From contig NZ_AP027142.1 in assembly GCF_027925385.1 (NCBI RefSeq), positions 850,001 through 914,000 of the forward strand: DNA of 64,000 nt, read 5' to 3'. The notes under the pieces are model-generated. The model had not been told where the DNA came from. It saw only the letters and a program-made list of their open reading frames with translations, and searched no databases. This stretch comes from Methylocystis iwaonis. GTDB taxonomy: Bacteria > Pseudomonadota > Alphaproteobacteria > Rhizobiales > Beijerinckiaceae. This document shows positions 9,624 to 17,951 of this stretch, piece by piece; positions within the stretch are counted from its first letter, which is position 1, and the number at the start of each line of letters is the position of its first letter. Position numbers and translations under genes: made by a program.

Positions 9624-10220
9624 ATGGCTCTTTTTGGCGTTCTTGGCCGTCGCGACATGCCTATCAGAGGCGAGGGGGTCTATCTGCGGCCTTCCGAGAT
9701 GCGCGACTATCTGGAGTGGTCGTCGCTGCGTGAGAGAAGCCGCACCTTCCTCACGCCCTGGGAGCCGATCTGGCCCGTCGACGATCTCACGCGGGCGAGC
9801 TTTCGCTATCGGGTCCGCCGCCATGCGGAGGAGATGGCGCGCGACGAGGCCTATTCGTTTTTTGTTTTCCGCGAGGAGGACGACGTTTTGCTGGGCGGGC
9901 TCTCCTTCGGCCACGTGCGACGCGGCGTCTCGCAGGCGGCGACGCTCGGCTATTGGATGGGCGAGCCCTACGCCGGCAAGGGCTATATGACTCGCGCCGT
10001 GCGCGCCTCCTGCGCCTATATTTTCGAGAAACAGGGCCTGCATCGCATCGAGGCCGCGTGCTTGCCGACGAATGAGCCCTCCAAGCGGCTCCTTGAGCGC
10101 GTCGGCTTCAAACATGAGGGCTATGCCCGATCCTATCTGAACATCAACGGCCAATGGCGCGACCATCTGCTATTCGCGCTTCTGGAGACGGACCCCATCC
10201 CGCCCGGCAAGCCTGTATAA
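9624..10220 (+). CDS. GNAT acetyltransferase, RimJ/RimL-like
   Basis: A 198-residue GNAT-fold protein with the [ribosomal protein S5]-alanine acetyltransferase look: an N-terminal YLRPSEMRDYLEW strand-helix, the acetyl-CoA segment around LGYWMGEPYAGKGYMTRAV, and a C-terminal NEPSKRLLERVGFKHEG block. The substrate is probably a protein N-terminus, but this is not provable here. A TTG 9 bp upstream (9615) overlaps thrC and is the alternative start. Confidence 0.88.
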   Translation: MALFGVLGRRDMPIRGEGVYLRPSEMRDYLEWSSLRERSRTFLTPWEPIWPVDDLTRASFRYRVRRHAEEMARDEAYSFFVFREEDDVLLGGLSFGHVRRGVSQAATLGYWMGEPYAGKGYMTRAVRASCAYIFEKQGLHRIEAACLPTNEPSKRLLERVGFKHEGYARSYLNINGQWRDHLLFALLETDPIPPGKPV

Positions 10221-10385
10221 CGCCAAGTCTTGGCTTTCACTGGCTTATCCCAAATCGTTAGCGTCCGTTAATTGAATTTCGAGCATCGCATAAGCATCCG
10301 GTTCAGGGCGTTCCCAGCTACTTGCTGATTTTCCTCGGACTTCGCGTAGGTTTCCAAAGTCGAGACGCGAAACGAGGATTGTTCC

Positions 10386-11150
10386 GTGGGTATCCAGAAC
10401 ATCGGTGCGACGGTTGTGGGCGGCTGTTCGGTGGCTTGCCTGAATCTCGAGGCAACAGCGCAATTGATGTTGGACCTCGCACGCGCGCCCGCCCGCAAGG
10501 AAGGTCCTTATTACTTGACCTCCGTCAACGGCGAAGTGCTGGCGCGCCGCTTCTTCGACCGGGATTTCGCGAAGTTGATCGACTGCGCCGACTCGATCGC
10601 CGCCGACGGCCAGCCGCTCGTCGTGGCCTCCAAGCTCTTTTCACAGAAGAAGCCGTTGCCGGAGCGCGTCGCCACAACGGACCTCTATCCGCTCGTCGCG
10701 CGCCTGGCGCAGGATACCGGCGCGAGCTTCTATCTCCTCGGCGCGTCCGAGGAGGTCAATCGCGCCGCCTATGAAGCGACCAGGCGCATCGCGCCGCGCC
10801 TCAATATCGTCGGCAGATCGCATGGGTTCCTGAAAGGCGCGGCGCTCGAAGCCAAGCTCGACGAGATCAACGCGCTCGCGCCGGATATTCTCTGGCTGGC
10901 CATGGGCGTGCCGCTCGAACAGCAATTCGTGCGCGACTACGCGCATCGGCTGAAAAATGTGAAGATGATCAAGACCTCCGGCGGCCTGTTCGACTTTGTC
11001 GCCGGCGCCAAGAAGCGCGCGCCAAAATGGATGCAGCTCATCGGCCTCGAATGGGCGTTTCGGCTGAAGCTAGAGCCGCGGCGGCTGTTCAAGCGCTATC
11101 TGACGACCAATCCGGTCGCGGCTTATTTGCTGTTGACGCAGACGCATTAG
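10386..11150 (+). CDS. WecG/TagA/CpsF family glycosyltransferase
   Basis: A 254-residue GT26-type glycosyltransferase, starting at GTG. Family blocks are visible: SVNGEVLARR near residue 40, the DG motif (ADGQPLVVASK, about residue 77), FYLLGASEE, and the C-terminal LGVPLEQ-like and GGLFDFVAG segments. These enzymes add ManNAcA or related sugars to lipid-linked intermediates of surface polysaccharides. No other polysaccharide gene is adjacent, so the acceptor is unknown. Confidence 0.88.
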   Translation: MGIQNIGATVVGGCSVACLNLEATAQLMLDLARAPARKEGPYYLTSVNGEVLARRFFDRDFAKLIDCADSIAADGQPLVVASKLFSQKKPLPERVATTDLYPLVARLAQDTGASFYLLGASEEVNRAAYEATRRIAPRLNIVGRSHGFLKGAALEAKLDEINALAPDILWLAMGVPLEQQFVRDYAHRLKNVKMIKTSGGLFDFVAGAKKRAPKWMQLIGLEWAFRLKLEPRRLFKRYLTTNPVAAYLLLTQTH

Positions 11151-11230
11151 GCTGATCAATCCCGCCAGTTGAGAATTGCCCACGAGCTTAAACAACGGTA
11201 CGGTGGGCGCGCTGGATACGAGAGGAAGCT

Positions 11231-11650
11231 TTGCGCGTCAGCTTTAGAGACTTACAGGACGCCTTCGAATTCGTGTCCGTTGGGGCAGGTGAACACGAAG
11301 CATTTTTATGTAAGAAGAGCGGCAAAATTTATTTCCACTCCGAGCTCGTTGATGATCTGGACGAATTGCCAGACGACGTTGGCGACAGCGACAAGTTCCT
11401 CCAGATACCGGACAAGCGAGCGTTCGATCTCGGCAAGCCACTCGTATTGGACTTCGCTCGCGAATTCCTGGCCGACGATTTCGAGGATGTCCGACAGTTT
11501 TTCGGCAAAAAGGGCGCTTACGCTCGCTTCAAGGGACTGTTGGAGCGACGGGGCGCGCTCGATCATTGGTATGCGTTCGAAGCGAAAGCGGAAGAAAACG
11601 CTCTGCGGGCGTGGTGCGAGTTCAACGGAATCGAGCTGGCCGACGGATAG
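11231..11650 (+). CDS. UPF0158 family protein
   Basis: A 139-residue acidic protein starting at TTG 11231 after GAGGAAG. It resembles UPF0158 (Pfam PF03682): an N-terminal FVSV...CKKSGKIYF strand pair, an acidic DDLDELPDD stretch, and a C-terminal W-rich helix (HWYAFEAKAEENALRAWCEFNGIEL). The function of the family is not known. Base composition is slightly less GC-rich than its neighbours, and a dispersed repeat follows directly. Confidence 0.7.
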   Translation: MRVSFRDLQDAFEFVSVGAGEHEAFLCKKSGKIYFHSELVDDLDELPDDVGDSDKFLQIPDKRAFDLGKPLVLDFAREFLADDFEDVRQFFGKKGAYARFKGLLERRGALDHWYAFEAKAEENALRAWCEFNGIELADG

Positions 11651-11700
11651 CGGTAGGTCCGGCTATCACAATCTTATCCCCTCCCTCGTCCACTCAGCGC

Positions 11701-11783
11701 CGTCATTGCAAGGAGGCGGAGCCGACGAAGCGATCCAGGACCGCATCGCCGCCCTGGATTGCTTCGCTTCGCTCGCAATGACG
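11701..11783. repeat. Palindromic dispersed repeat, family 2 (CGTCATTGC...GCAATGACG)
   Basis: An 83-bp imperfect palindrome with ends CGTCATTGCA and GCAATGACG and internal arms GAAGCGATCCAGG and CCTGGATTGCTTC. The same unit occurs at 22271-22355 and, nested in another repeat, at 49226-49309. It is non-coding and intergenic. Confidence 0.85.
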
Positions 11784-11892
11784 GGCTCTGAGCAGAACCA
11801 GCGCTCTTATAGCTCTGGATTCCCGGTCGGGCTTTCAGCTCGCCGGGAATGACAAGTCCCCATGCGAGCTGTTCAAACGGAAATGGTATGAC
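11784..11892. repeat. MITE-like dispersed repeat, family 1 (right half)
   Basis: Contains the family core (TCTGGATTCCCGGTCGGGCT ... GGGAATGACA) and the characteristic end CATGCGAGCTGTTCAAACGGAAATGGTATGA, here read toward the hisG 3' end. The other end seen in complete copies (ATACGAGATCCGCTTGAT) is absent; family 2 adjoins at that side. It occupies the gap between convergent UPF0158 and hisG genes. Confidence 0.8.
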
Positions 11893-11900
11893 CGCCCGTC

Positions 11901-12860
11901 CTACAGTCGACCAGCCAGTCTTCCCCACAGCGCATTGCCGGCTTTGAAGACATAATCGAGCTTGGCGCTCGTCACGCTCTGGGCGCCCTTGCCGATCAGC
12001 CAGTCCGCGAGGGCCGCGACCTGCTTCGTCGGACAGGCGAAGGTCGTCGTGTCGCCATTGCGCTCGCGCAGCGTGGCGCCGAAATTGGCCTGCGCCTCGC
12101 TCAAAGCCGCATCGTTCAGCGCGACCGCCGCCCGCACCTCGCGCGTCGTCCGCGCTTCCTCTTCCGCCGCGATGCGCGAGAGGATGATGCGCGCGGCCTC
12201 CTTCGCCGTCTCGCTCCAGGGCGCCGAGAGCGACGCGACCAGATTGGCCTGCGAGCGCAGGATCACGCCATCGTCGAGAATCTTGAGCGCATTGGCGGCG
12301 AGCGTCGCGCCGGTGGTGGTGATGTCCACGATGAGATCGGCGGAGCCGGCGGCCGGGGCGCCTTCGGTGGCGCCGGAGCTTTCGACGATGCGATAGTCGC
12401 CGACGCCATGCTGGGCGAAGAAGCGGCGCGTGGTGTTGAGATATTTCGTCGCGACGCGCAGGCCGCGGCCATGGCGCGCGCGGAAGCCGTCGGCGACGTC
12501 CGCGAGATCGGCCATGGCGCGCACGTCGATCCAGGCCTGCGGAACCGCGACGACGACATTGGCGTGGCCGAAGCCCAGCGGCGCAAGCAGCTCCACTTTG
12601 CTCTCGGGATCGGCAATCTCCTCGCGCACGAGGTCCTCGCCGGTAATGCCGAAATGCACGTCGCCGCGCGCGAGGCGCCCGGTGATCTCGGAGGCGGAGA
12701 GATAGGCCACTTCGACGCCGTCGAGGCCGGCGATGGCGCCGCGATAATCGCGGGCGCCGCGTCCCTGCGTCAGTTCCAGGCCGGCGCGGGCGAAGAAGGC
12801 GTTGGCGTTTTCCTGCAGGCGGCCCTTCGAGGGCGTCGCCACGATGAGCTTCTGCGTCAT
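11901..12860 (-). CDS. hisG: ATP phosphoribosyltransferase catalytic subunit
   Basis: A 319-residue enzyme for the first step of histidine synthesis, condensing ATP with PRPP. The N-terminal [14 protein letters not shown] block and the PRPP loop region [16 protein letters not shown] are clear. It lies downstream of hisZ and overlaps it by 4 nt, which fits the hetero-oligomeric HisG-HisZ enzyme. At 319 residues it is longer than the short HisG (about 210) and carries a C-terminal extension, as in rhizobial homologues. Confidence 0.95.
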   Translation of the reverse strand: MTQKLIVATPSKGRLQENANAFFARAGLELTQGRGARDYRGAIAGLDGVEVAYLSASEITGRLARGDVHFGITGEDLVREEIADPESKVELLAPLGFGHANVVVAVPQAWIDVRAMADLADVADGFRARHGRGLRVATKYLNTTRRFFAQHGVGDYRIVESSGATEGAPAAGSADLIVDITTTGATLAANALKILDDGVILRSQANLVASLSAPWSETAKEAARIILSRIAAEEEARTTREVRAAVALNDAALSEAQANFGATLRERNGDTTTFACPTKQVAALADWLIGKGAQSVTSAKLDYVFKAGNALWGRLAGRL

Positions 12861-14020
12861 GCCGCCTCTCCCGCGCGCGCGGCGCCGGCTAGTCTATCGA
12901 TCCAGATGGCGGCGCCCACGGCCGGAATATCGGCCTTGGCGCCGAGCGTCTTCAAAAGCCGGTCGTAGCGGCCGCCGCCGATGACGGGCGCACTCTCGTC
13001 CGCGCGGCGCGCTTCGAAGACGAAGCCCGAGTAATAGTCGAGGTGACGGGCGAAGCTCGCCGAGAAGACCATGTCGTCGAGGTTCAAGCCGCGAGCGGCG
13101 ATGAAGCTCGCGCGGGTGTCGAAGGAATCGAGCGCCGCCGTGAGGTCGAGCTTGGCGTCCTCGGCAAGCTTGCGCAGGGCCGCGGAAGCGATGTCCGGCG
13201 CGCCTTCTATGGCGAAAAAGGCTTCCGCCAAGGCCCGTTTCTCAGGCGAGACGCCGGCGCCCTCGGTGAGCGTCGCCTGATCGAGGAAGCGCTCGGCGAT
13301 CTCCGCCGCGCTGCGGCCGCCGACTGGCGTGATGCCGGCGATGGCGAGGAGGTCTTCCACCAGCCGCCGCGCGTCGGCCGAGTCGACCTTGGCGAGCGCG
13401 GCGAGCACGCCCGACTGCTCGGCGCCGCGGCGGTTGGGCGGCGTGAAAATTTCAGCGATCGACTGGGCGCGCGCATGGCCCGACTCGACGCGTCGGCGCC
13501 ACACCGGCGGCAGGTCGAGCCCGTCGAGAAAGGCCGACACCAACCCGGCGTCGCCGATGCGCACCGAAAGCCCTTTGGCTCCGCCAGCGGCGGCGGCGTC
13601 AAGCGCGGCGCCGAGAATTTCGGCGTCAGCAGCCTCGCGATCGTCGCGGCCGAAGCTCTCTATGCCAGCTTGCAGAAATTCCCCTTCGCCCGACGCCCCG
13701 TGCAAAGGCGCGCGGAAGATCGAGCCGCCATAGGCGAAGGCGGCGGCCTCTCCCGCTTGCGGCGTCGCGAGATAATCGAGGCACACGGGGATCGTATATT
13801 CCGGCCGTAGGCAGAGCTCGGCGCCGGAGGCGTTGGTCGTCAGATAGAGATGACCGCGAAAATCTTCGCCCGAGCGATCGAGAAAAACGCCAGCGGGCTG
13901 CAGAAGCCGGGGCTCGTGGCGCGTGAAGCCGGCCCGTTCGAAATGCGCAAGAATGGCCGCGAGCCTGTCGGCGGCGATTCTCTCCGGGGCTTGGCGGTCG
14001 GGGGCTTTATCGGCGGTCAC
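12857..14020 (-). CDS. hisZ: ATP phosphoribosyltransferase regulatory subunit (HisRS-like)
   Basis: A 387-residue histidyl-tRNA-synthetase paralogue that lacks aminoacylation and controls HisG. Class II synthetase-like motifs are visible: [14 protein letters not shown] (motif 2 region), [11 protein letters not shown], and the C-terminal [18 protein letters not shown] at 14020 preceded by GAGGAAA is chosen over the longer frame starting at 14119. It is co-transcribed with hisG. Confidence 0.93.
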   Translation of the reverse strand: MTADKAPDRQAPERIAADRLAAILAHFERAGFTRHEPRLLQPAGVFLDRSGEDFRGHLYLTTNASGAELCLRPEYTIPVCLDYLATPQAGEAAAFAYGGSIFRAPLHGASGEGEFLQAGIESFGRDDREAADAEILGAALDAAAAGGAKGLSVRIGDAGLVSAFLDGLDLPPVWRRRVESGHARAQSIAEIFTPPNRRGAEQSGVLAALAKVDSADARRLVEDLLAIAGITPVGGRSAAEIAERFLDQATLTEGAGVSPEKRALAEAFFAIEGAPDIASAALRKLAEDAKLDLTAALDSFDTRASFIAARGLNLDDMVFSASFARHLDYYSGFVFEARRADESAPVIGGGRYDRLLKTLGAKADIPAVGAAIWIDRLAGAARAGEAA

Positions 14021-14117
14021 GCGGGAATTTTCCTCTCGATTTTGCGTTTTCTTTAGCAATTGCCCCGCCCGCGCGCACCCGCTTTCGGCGCGAAAGGTGA
14101 ATGGCCGGGCCCGGCTC

Positions 14118-14148
14118 AAAGAAAGAGCCGCGGGGACGCCGCGGCTCG
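14118..14148 (-). terminator. Rho-independent terminator after the hemerythrin gene
   Basis: A perfect 9-bp stem (GAGCCGCGG with CCGCGGCTC, 14125-14147) with a 5-nt loop is followed, reading the minus strand, by TTTCTTT. It ends the hemerythrin-like transcript about 30 bp after its stop and upstream of hisZ. Confidence 0.75.
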
Positions 14149-14176
14149 ATTACGATCCGAATGTGACTGGATCAGC

Positions 14177-15094
14177 TCAGCGACGATGCTCCCAGCCGCG
14201 GCGCGAGGCCTCGGAGTGGCGTTTGGGATCGCCGTGCCAGCCTCGATGCTGAGAAGATTGGCCGCCGCGCTCTTCTTCGCGGCCGCGCGCCTGCGCCTGC
14301 CCGCCCCGGCGCTCCTCCCAGCCGCCGCGGGCCCCGCGAGGCTCCTCCTCTCCCCGCCGGCGTCCTTCCTCCTCGCGGCCGCCCCAGGGCGACGGGCGCT
14401 CTTCTTCCTCCCAGCCGCGTCCTTCCTCGCCGCGCCGGCTTTCCCAGCTTTCGCGTCCGCGGCCGCCGCGCGGCGCTTCCCGGCCGGGCGGCTCGGCCCA
14501 GACTTCCTCCTCCTGCGCCAACTGAATATGCAGGGTCTTGGGTTGCGGCAGCAGCAGCTCCTCGGAGAACTGCTCCATCAGCTCGTCGCGCCGCGCCATC
14601 ATCCGCTTGCCGAGCGCCGCCGTATCGACGCCGCCTTCCAGCGCCTTGGCGAAGATGCTGTCGGGGCTCTTTTCCTCCTCCTGGATATGCCGGCGTACAT
14701 ATTCCCCGAGCACCGTCACCTTCGCGTCGAAGAACGGGTCGCTCTGCGGCGTGCCCATGGCGATCTCGGCAGTCAGGATTTTCGCGGTGTCATGCTCGAC
14801 CTGGGCCTCGTCGAGCAGCGGGTCGTCGACATGCTCGCGGCAGGCCGGGTAGAAGATTTCCTCCTCCAGCTCCGCATGGATGGTGAGCTCGAGGCAGATC
14901 TGCTGTGCGAGCTTCGATTTCTCGGCGCGCCGCTTCGCCTGCTCAAATTTGTCGAAAAGCCCCTCGACGCGGCGGTGGTCCGCCTTCAGCATTTCGATGG
15001 CGTCGGCTTTCTGCCTTTCGCCGTTTCCGCTGGTTTTCTCCTGCATTCCCTTCCCGGAACCCTTTTCGTCCCATTCGTCCATCTGCTTCGCCAT
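14177..15094 (-). CDS. Hemerythrin HHE-domain protein with long Arg/Gly/Glu/Trp-rich tail
   Basis: A 305-residue protein. Residues about 25-160 form an HHE cation-binding domain: H in LKADHRRVEGLFDKFE, H in TIHAELEEEIFYP, a second H/E set around VEHDTAKI, and H in VRRHIQEEEK. Such four-helix bundles bind a di-iron site and act in O2, NO or iron handling. Residues about 195-305 are low complexity, rich in R, G, E and W and charged throughout, with no recognisable domain. ATG 15094 follows GAGGAAA; the upstream open frame is not used. Has its own terminator. Confidence 0.85.
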   Translation of the reverse strand: MAKQMDEWDEKGSGKGMQEKTSGNGERQKADAIEMLKADHRRVEGLFDKFEQAKRRAEKSKLAQQICLELTIHAELEEEIFYPACREHVDDPLLDEAQVEHDTAKILTAEIAMGTPQSDPFFDAKVTVLGEYVRRHIQEEEKSPDSIFAKALEGGVDTAALGKRMMARRDELMEQFSEELLLPQPKTLHIQLAQEEEVWAEPPGREAPRGGRGRESWESRRGEEGRGWEEEERPSPWGGREEEGRRRGEEEPRGARGGWEERRGGQAQARGREEERGGQSSQHRGWHGDPKRHSEASRRGWEHRR

Positions 15095-15261
15095 GGGTTT
15101 CCTCGACGCGCTTGACTGAAACGCCCCTTTCAGCCGTTCGAAGCGCGTAACGCGGAGCGTGCTTGGGCTGTTCCAATTGAGCGGCGGCGGGGCGGGGCGC
15201 GGGCGCAATGGCTTTCTTGGCGCGCGCCGCCCCGGTATGCTGGGCAAAATTGGAGAGCGAA

Positions 15262-15459
15262 ATGGCGGACCATGAACGGCTCACCGTCACCCTGCCGCAG
15301 TCTCAGGAGCTTGTGGCCGTCAAAGGCGATATTAAAGAAGGCTTGGCTGACGTTGCAGCCGGGAGAACCAAGGATTTTGATCTCGAAAACATCATTACCC
15401 GTGGGAGAAAGCTATTAGCCAGCCGCTCCGACTCTGCCGGACAGAGACGGGGAAGCTGA
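15262..15459 (+). CDS. Short ParD-like antitoxin remnant
   Basis: A 65-residue protein after a GGAGAG ribosome-binding site. The first strand (LTVTLPQS) resembles the DNA-binding beta strand of ParD/RHH antitoxins, and the C-terminal half (DIKEGLADVAAGRTKDFD and RGRKLL) resembles the toxin-binding region. The roughly 35-40 residues that normally lie between them (rest of the ribbon-helix-helix) are missing. No ParE/RelE toxin follows. Probably a degraded antitoxin; family resemblance is from memory. Confidence 0.5.
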   Translation: MADHERLTVTLPQSQELVAVKGDIKEGLADVAAGRTKDFDLENIITRGRKLLASRSDSAGQRRGS

Positions 15460-15528
15460 TCTCGCCAAGATATGGGCTTGCGGGCAGGGCGGCTTCGCTG
15501 CGAATTGAGGGGCAGCCCCGGGCCAACG

Positions 15529-16305
15529 TCATTTTCCCGCCCGCTCCAGCAGTTGCTCCAGCGGCAGCGAACTCACTCCCTTAGGCGGCGCAAAAGGTTC
15601 CTCCACGGAGGCGACGAGGGAGAGGGCGACGACGGCCGCCGCGCTGAAAATCGCCTGCGCCAGCAACTGCGACCCGGCGCGCTCCAGATGCACGACGGCG
15701 AGGGCGATCTGCGTGATGAAGGCGATGATGATCACCGCCGCCCATTTGCGGTCGTCCGGATAGGCGCCGGCGATGGCGAGGCGCTGCTCGCGCGCCAAGC
15801 GCAGCTTCAACACCGTGTCGATCAGCGCGCGCTGGAAGGCGGGCTCGACCTTCGCGGTGCTCACGACCCGCGTCAGCGCATTGAGCGCCGCTTCCGCCTC
15901 GGGCGCGGGCTCGCCGTTTTCCATGGCCTTCCACTCGAGGGCGACCACGGACTCGATGTAGTTGCGCAGGGCTGTCGGCAGATCGTCGGCGCCGACGCCA
16001 TTGCCACTCAGGGTCATGAGGGTCATCAATTCCTCGCGCTCCAACGCGAGGGCGCTATAGGCGCGGCGGTTGGCGTCCCAGACGTCCTGCGAGAGAAAGG
16101 TCATGAGGAGACCGAAGAGCGTCGCCGGCACGCCGACGAAGGGCGGAACGACGCCTTTCCAATTATGCATACGCGTCGACAAAGGGGAGGCGAAGCTCAA
16201 CCAGCAGAGGAAGAGCGCCAGCGCGATCATGGTCCCGCTCAGCGTCAGCGCCATGACTGTGGTCGTCTGGGACATCCACCAGTGAATAAACGTCACGTTC
16301 TCCAC
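15529..16305 (-). CDS. DUF4239 family membrane protein
   Basis: A 258-residue membrane protein. Two N-terminal transmembrane helices (about residues 10-30 and 45-65), a central soluble helical region with many Ala/Glu, and two C-terminal helices (about residues 180-235) match the DUF4239 layout, distantly related to bestrophins. No function is established. GTG 16305 is chosen because it follows GGGAGGGG; a second GTG at 16296 is possible. The open frame continues to 16824 but that part is antisense to the KaiC gene. Confidence 0.75.
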   Translation of the reverse strand: MENVTFIHWWMSQTTTVMALTLSGTMIALALFLCWLSFASPLSTRMHNWKGVVPPFVGVPATLFGLLMTFLSQDVWDANRRAYSALALEREELMTLMTLSGNGVGADDLPTALRNYIESVVALEWKAMENGEPAPEAEAALNALTRVVSTAKVEPAFQRALIDTVLKLRLAREQRLAIAGAYPDDRKWAAVIIIAFITQIALAVVHLERAGSQLLAQAIFSAAAVVALSLVASVEEPFAPPKGVSSLPLEQLLERAGK

Positions 16306-16461
16306 GATCCCCTCCCGAGCCGAAAACCTGGCCTCTTGGGTAAGATGGCGGGCGCCGAACGGCAAGCCGCTGAAAACGGGCGGCCGTAGCCCGCTTGTTG
16401 GCGGGCTGCAGGAGTGGTTTGATTGGTCCTCAGTTTCCCGAAAGCAGGGTTCTTCGCAGCG

Positions 16462-17865
16462 ATGCCCCAAACGATGATCGAAATGCCCCGCTTTCCGACT
16501 GGCGTTCCGGGCCTCGACGAGGTCTTGCAGGGAGGGCTTCCACGCGGCGCGCTGATCTTGGTCGAAGGGCCTCCCGGCAGCGGGAAGACGACCGTCGCAT
16601 TGCAGTTTCTGCTTGCCGCCGCCCAGAGGGGCGAGAGCTGTCTGCTGGCGTCCAACGCCGAGACGCCCGAACAGCTCGAACGCATCGTCGCATCCCACGG
16701 CTGGAGCCTGGAAGGCGTTCATATGACCTCCTTGTCGGAGGCGAGCGGCGGAGAGGAGCTTCCAACGTCGGATTACACCCTCTTTCCAGAAGCAGAGGTG
16801 GAGATCGACGAAACCCTCCAGCACCTCTTCTCGGAAGTCGAAAGACTAAAACCGACGCTGTTGGTCCTCGACACGATTTCCAGCCTGAGGGTTGTTGCGC
16901 CCACGCCAGCCTTCCATCGGCGCCAGCTCAAGCGCATTCGGGATTTCATGGCCGCGCGCGGCTGCACGACAGTGATGCTGGACGAAGCCTCGATGACCGA
17001 AAAGGATCTACGCAGCCAAACGCTTTCCGACGGCCTTATCGAGCTGCAGCAAGTCGATTTCCATTATGGCGCCGATCGGCGTCGCCTCAGAGTTCGAAAG
17101 CTTCGAGGTTGCCGATATCTCAGTGGCGCGCATGATTTCACGATCACGACCGGGGGACTCGAGGTCTATCCCCGCCTCGTCGCACAGAGCTATGCGGCCA
17201 CGCCGAGTTTTGAGCCGCTCGAAAGCGCCGTTCCGGAGATCGACGCACTGACCGGCGGCGGCGTTGCGCGCGGGTCCAGCACGCTCGTCGTTGGGCCCGC
17301 CGGTATCGGCAAGTCCACAATATCGACGCTTTACGTGATGGCGGCGGCGGCGCGCGGCGAAAAAAGTTGCGTGCTTCTCTTCGACGAGAACATCCCCACC
17401 TATATAGCGCGAAGCGAGGGCCTGGGACTCAAAATCCAGGCCGCAAAAGAGGCAGGGCTTGTCAGCGTCATACATCTCGATCCGGCGGAGCTCAGCGCGG
17501 GCCAGGTCGCCAGCCTTCTCATCCGCCACGTCGAAGCGAATGGCGCGAAGGTGGTGGTCGTCGACACTTTGAACGGCTACCTTCAGTCCGCGATGGAGGA
17601 GCCGAGCGTGTACCTGCACATACGGGAGCTCATCTCCTATTTGAGCCGCCGCCAGGTCGTGACCCTGCTGACCCTCACCCAGCATGGCATTCTCGGCCCC
17701 GAGACGGCGACGCCGATCGATCTCAGCTTTCTCGCCGACAATGTCTTCCTGCTGCGTTACTTCGAGATGAAGGGCGCGCTCATAAGGCTCTGTCGGTCGT
17801 CAAAAAGCGGACCGGGGGGCACGAGCACACAATCCGTGAACTCGTGGTGGGGCACGGTCGCATAG
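16462..17865 (+). CDS. kaiC: KaiC-like double-RecA ATPase (3' end frameshifted)
   Basis: A KaiC-family protein with two RecA domains. Walker A motifs are GPPGSGKT (residues 36-43) and GPAGIGKS (about 278-285); Walker B-type segments are TLLVLDTISS and KVVVVDTLN. In non-cyanobacteria such proteins are linked to stress or redox control rather than a full clock; no kaiA or kaiB is seen. As read, the last 28 residues are Ser/Gly-rich and unlike KaiC, whereas another frame (17787-17951) encodes a typical KaiC end. A single-base loss near 17783-17786 would explain this. ATG 16462 or 16474 could be the start. Confidence 0.85.
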   Translation: MPQTMIEMPRFPTGVPGLDEVLQGGLPRGALILVEGPPGSGKTTVALQFLLAAAQRGESCLLASNAETPEQLERIVASHGWSLEGVHMTSLSEASGGEELPTSDYTLFPEAEVEIDETLQHLFSEVERLKPTLLVLDTISSLRVVAPTPAFHRRQLKRIRDFMAARGCTTVMLDEASMTEKDLRSQTLSDGLIELQQVDFHYGADRRRLRVRKLRGCRYLSGAHDFTITTGGLEVYPRLVAQSYAATPSFEPLESAVPEIDALTGGGVARGSSTLVVGPAGIGKSTISTLYVMAAAARGEKSCVLLFDENIPTYIARSEGLGLKIQAAKEAGLVSVIHLDPAELSAGQVASLLIRHVEANGAKVVVVDTLNGYLQSAMEEPSVYLHIRELISYLSRRQVVTLLTLTQHGILGPETATPIDLSFLADNVFLLRYFEMKGALIRLCRSSKSGPGGTSTQSVNSWWGTVA

Positions 17866-17951
17866 ATGTCAGCGAACCTCTCGAGGGGTTTAGCGGCGTG
17901 CTCACCGGCACGCCTGTCTTCGCGGGTGAGGCCAGCCCGAAGGGGATGTGA
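17787..17951 (+). other. Out-of-frame KaiC C-terminus (frameshift remnant)
   Basis: In a different frame from the preceding KaiC ORF this segment encodes KALSVVKKRTG, HEHTIREL and EPLEGFSGVLTGTP, which match the usual end of KaiC-type ATPases, and stops with TGA at 17949-17951, directly before the ATG of the kinase gene. The base sequence at the junction (GCGCTCATAAGGCTCTG) would restore the frame if one base were added. It is either a true mutation or a sequencing error. Confidence 0.8.

Noticed and set aside
14060..15115. Long plus-strand open frame with Ala/Pro/Leu-rich product
   Set aside because: Antisense to the HHE-domain gene, which has a good ribosome-binding site, domain and terminator.
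16306..16824. N-terminal extension of the DUF4239 gene
   Set aside because: Overlaps the KaiC gene in antisense and lacks hydrophobic or conserved sequence; GTG 16305 has a strong ribosome-binding site.
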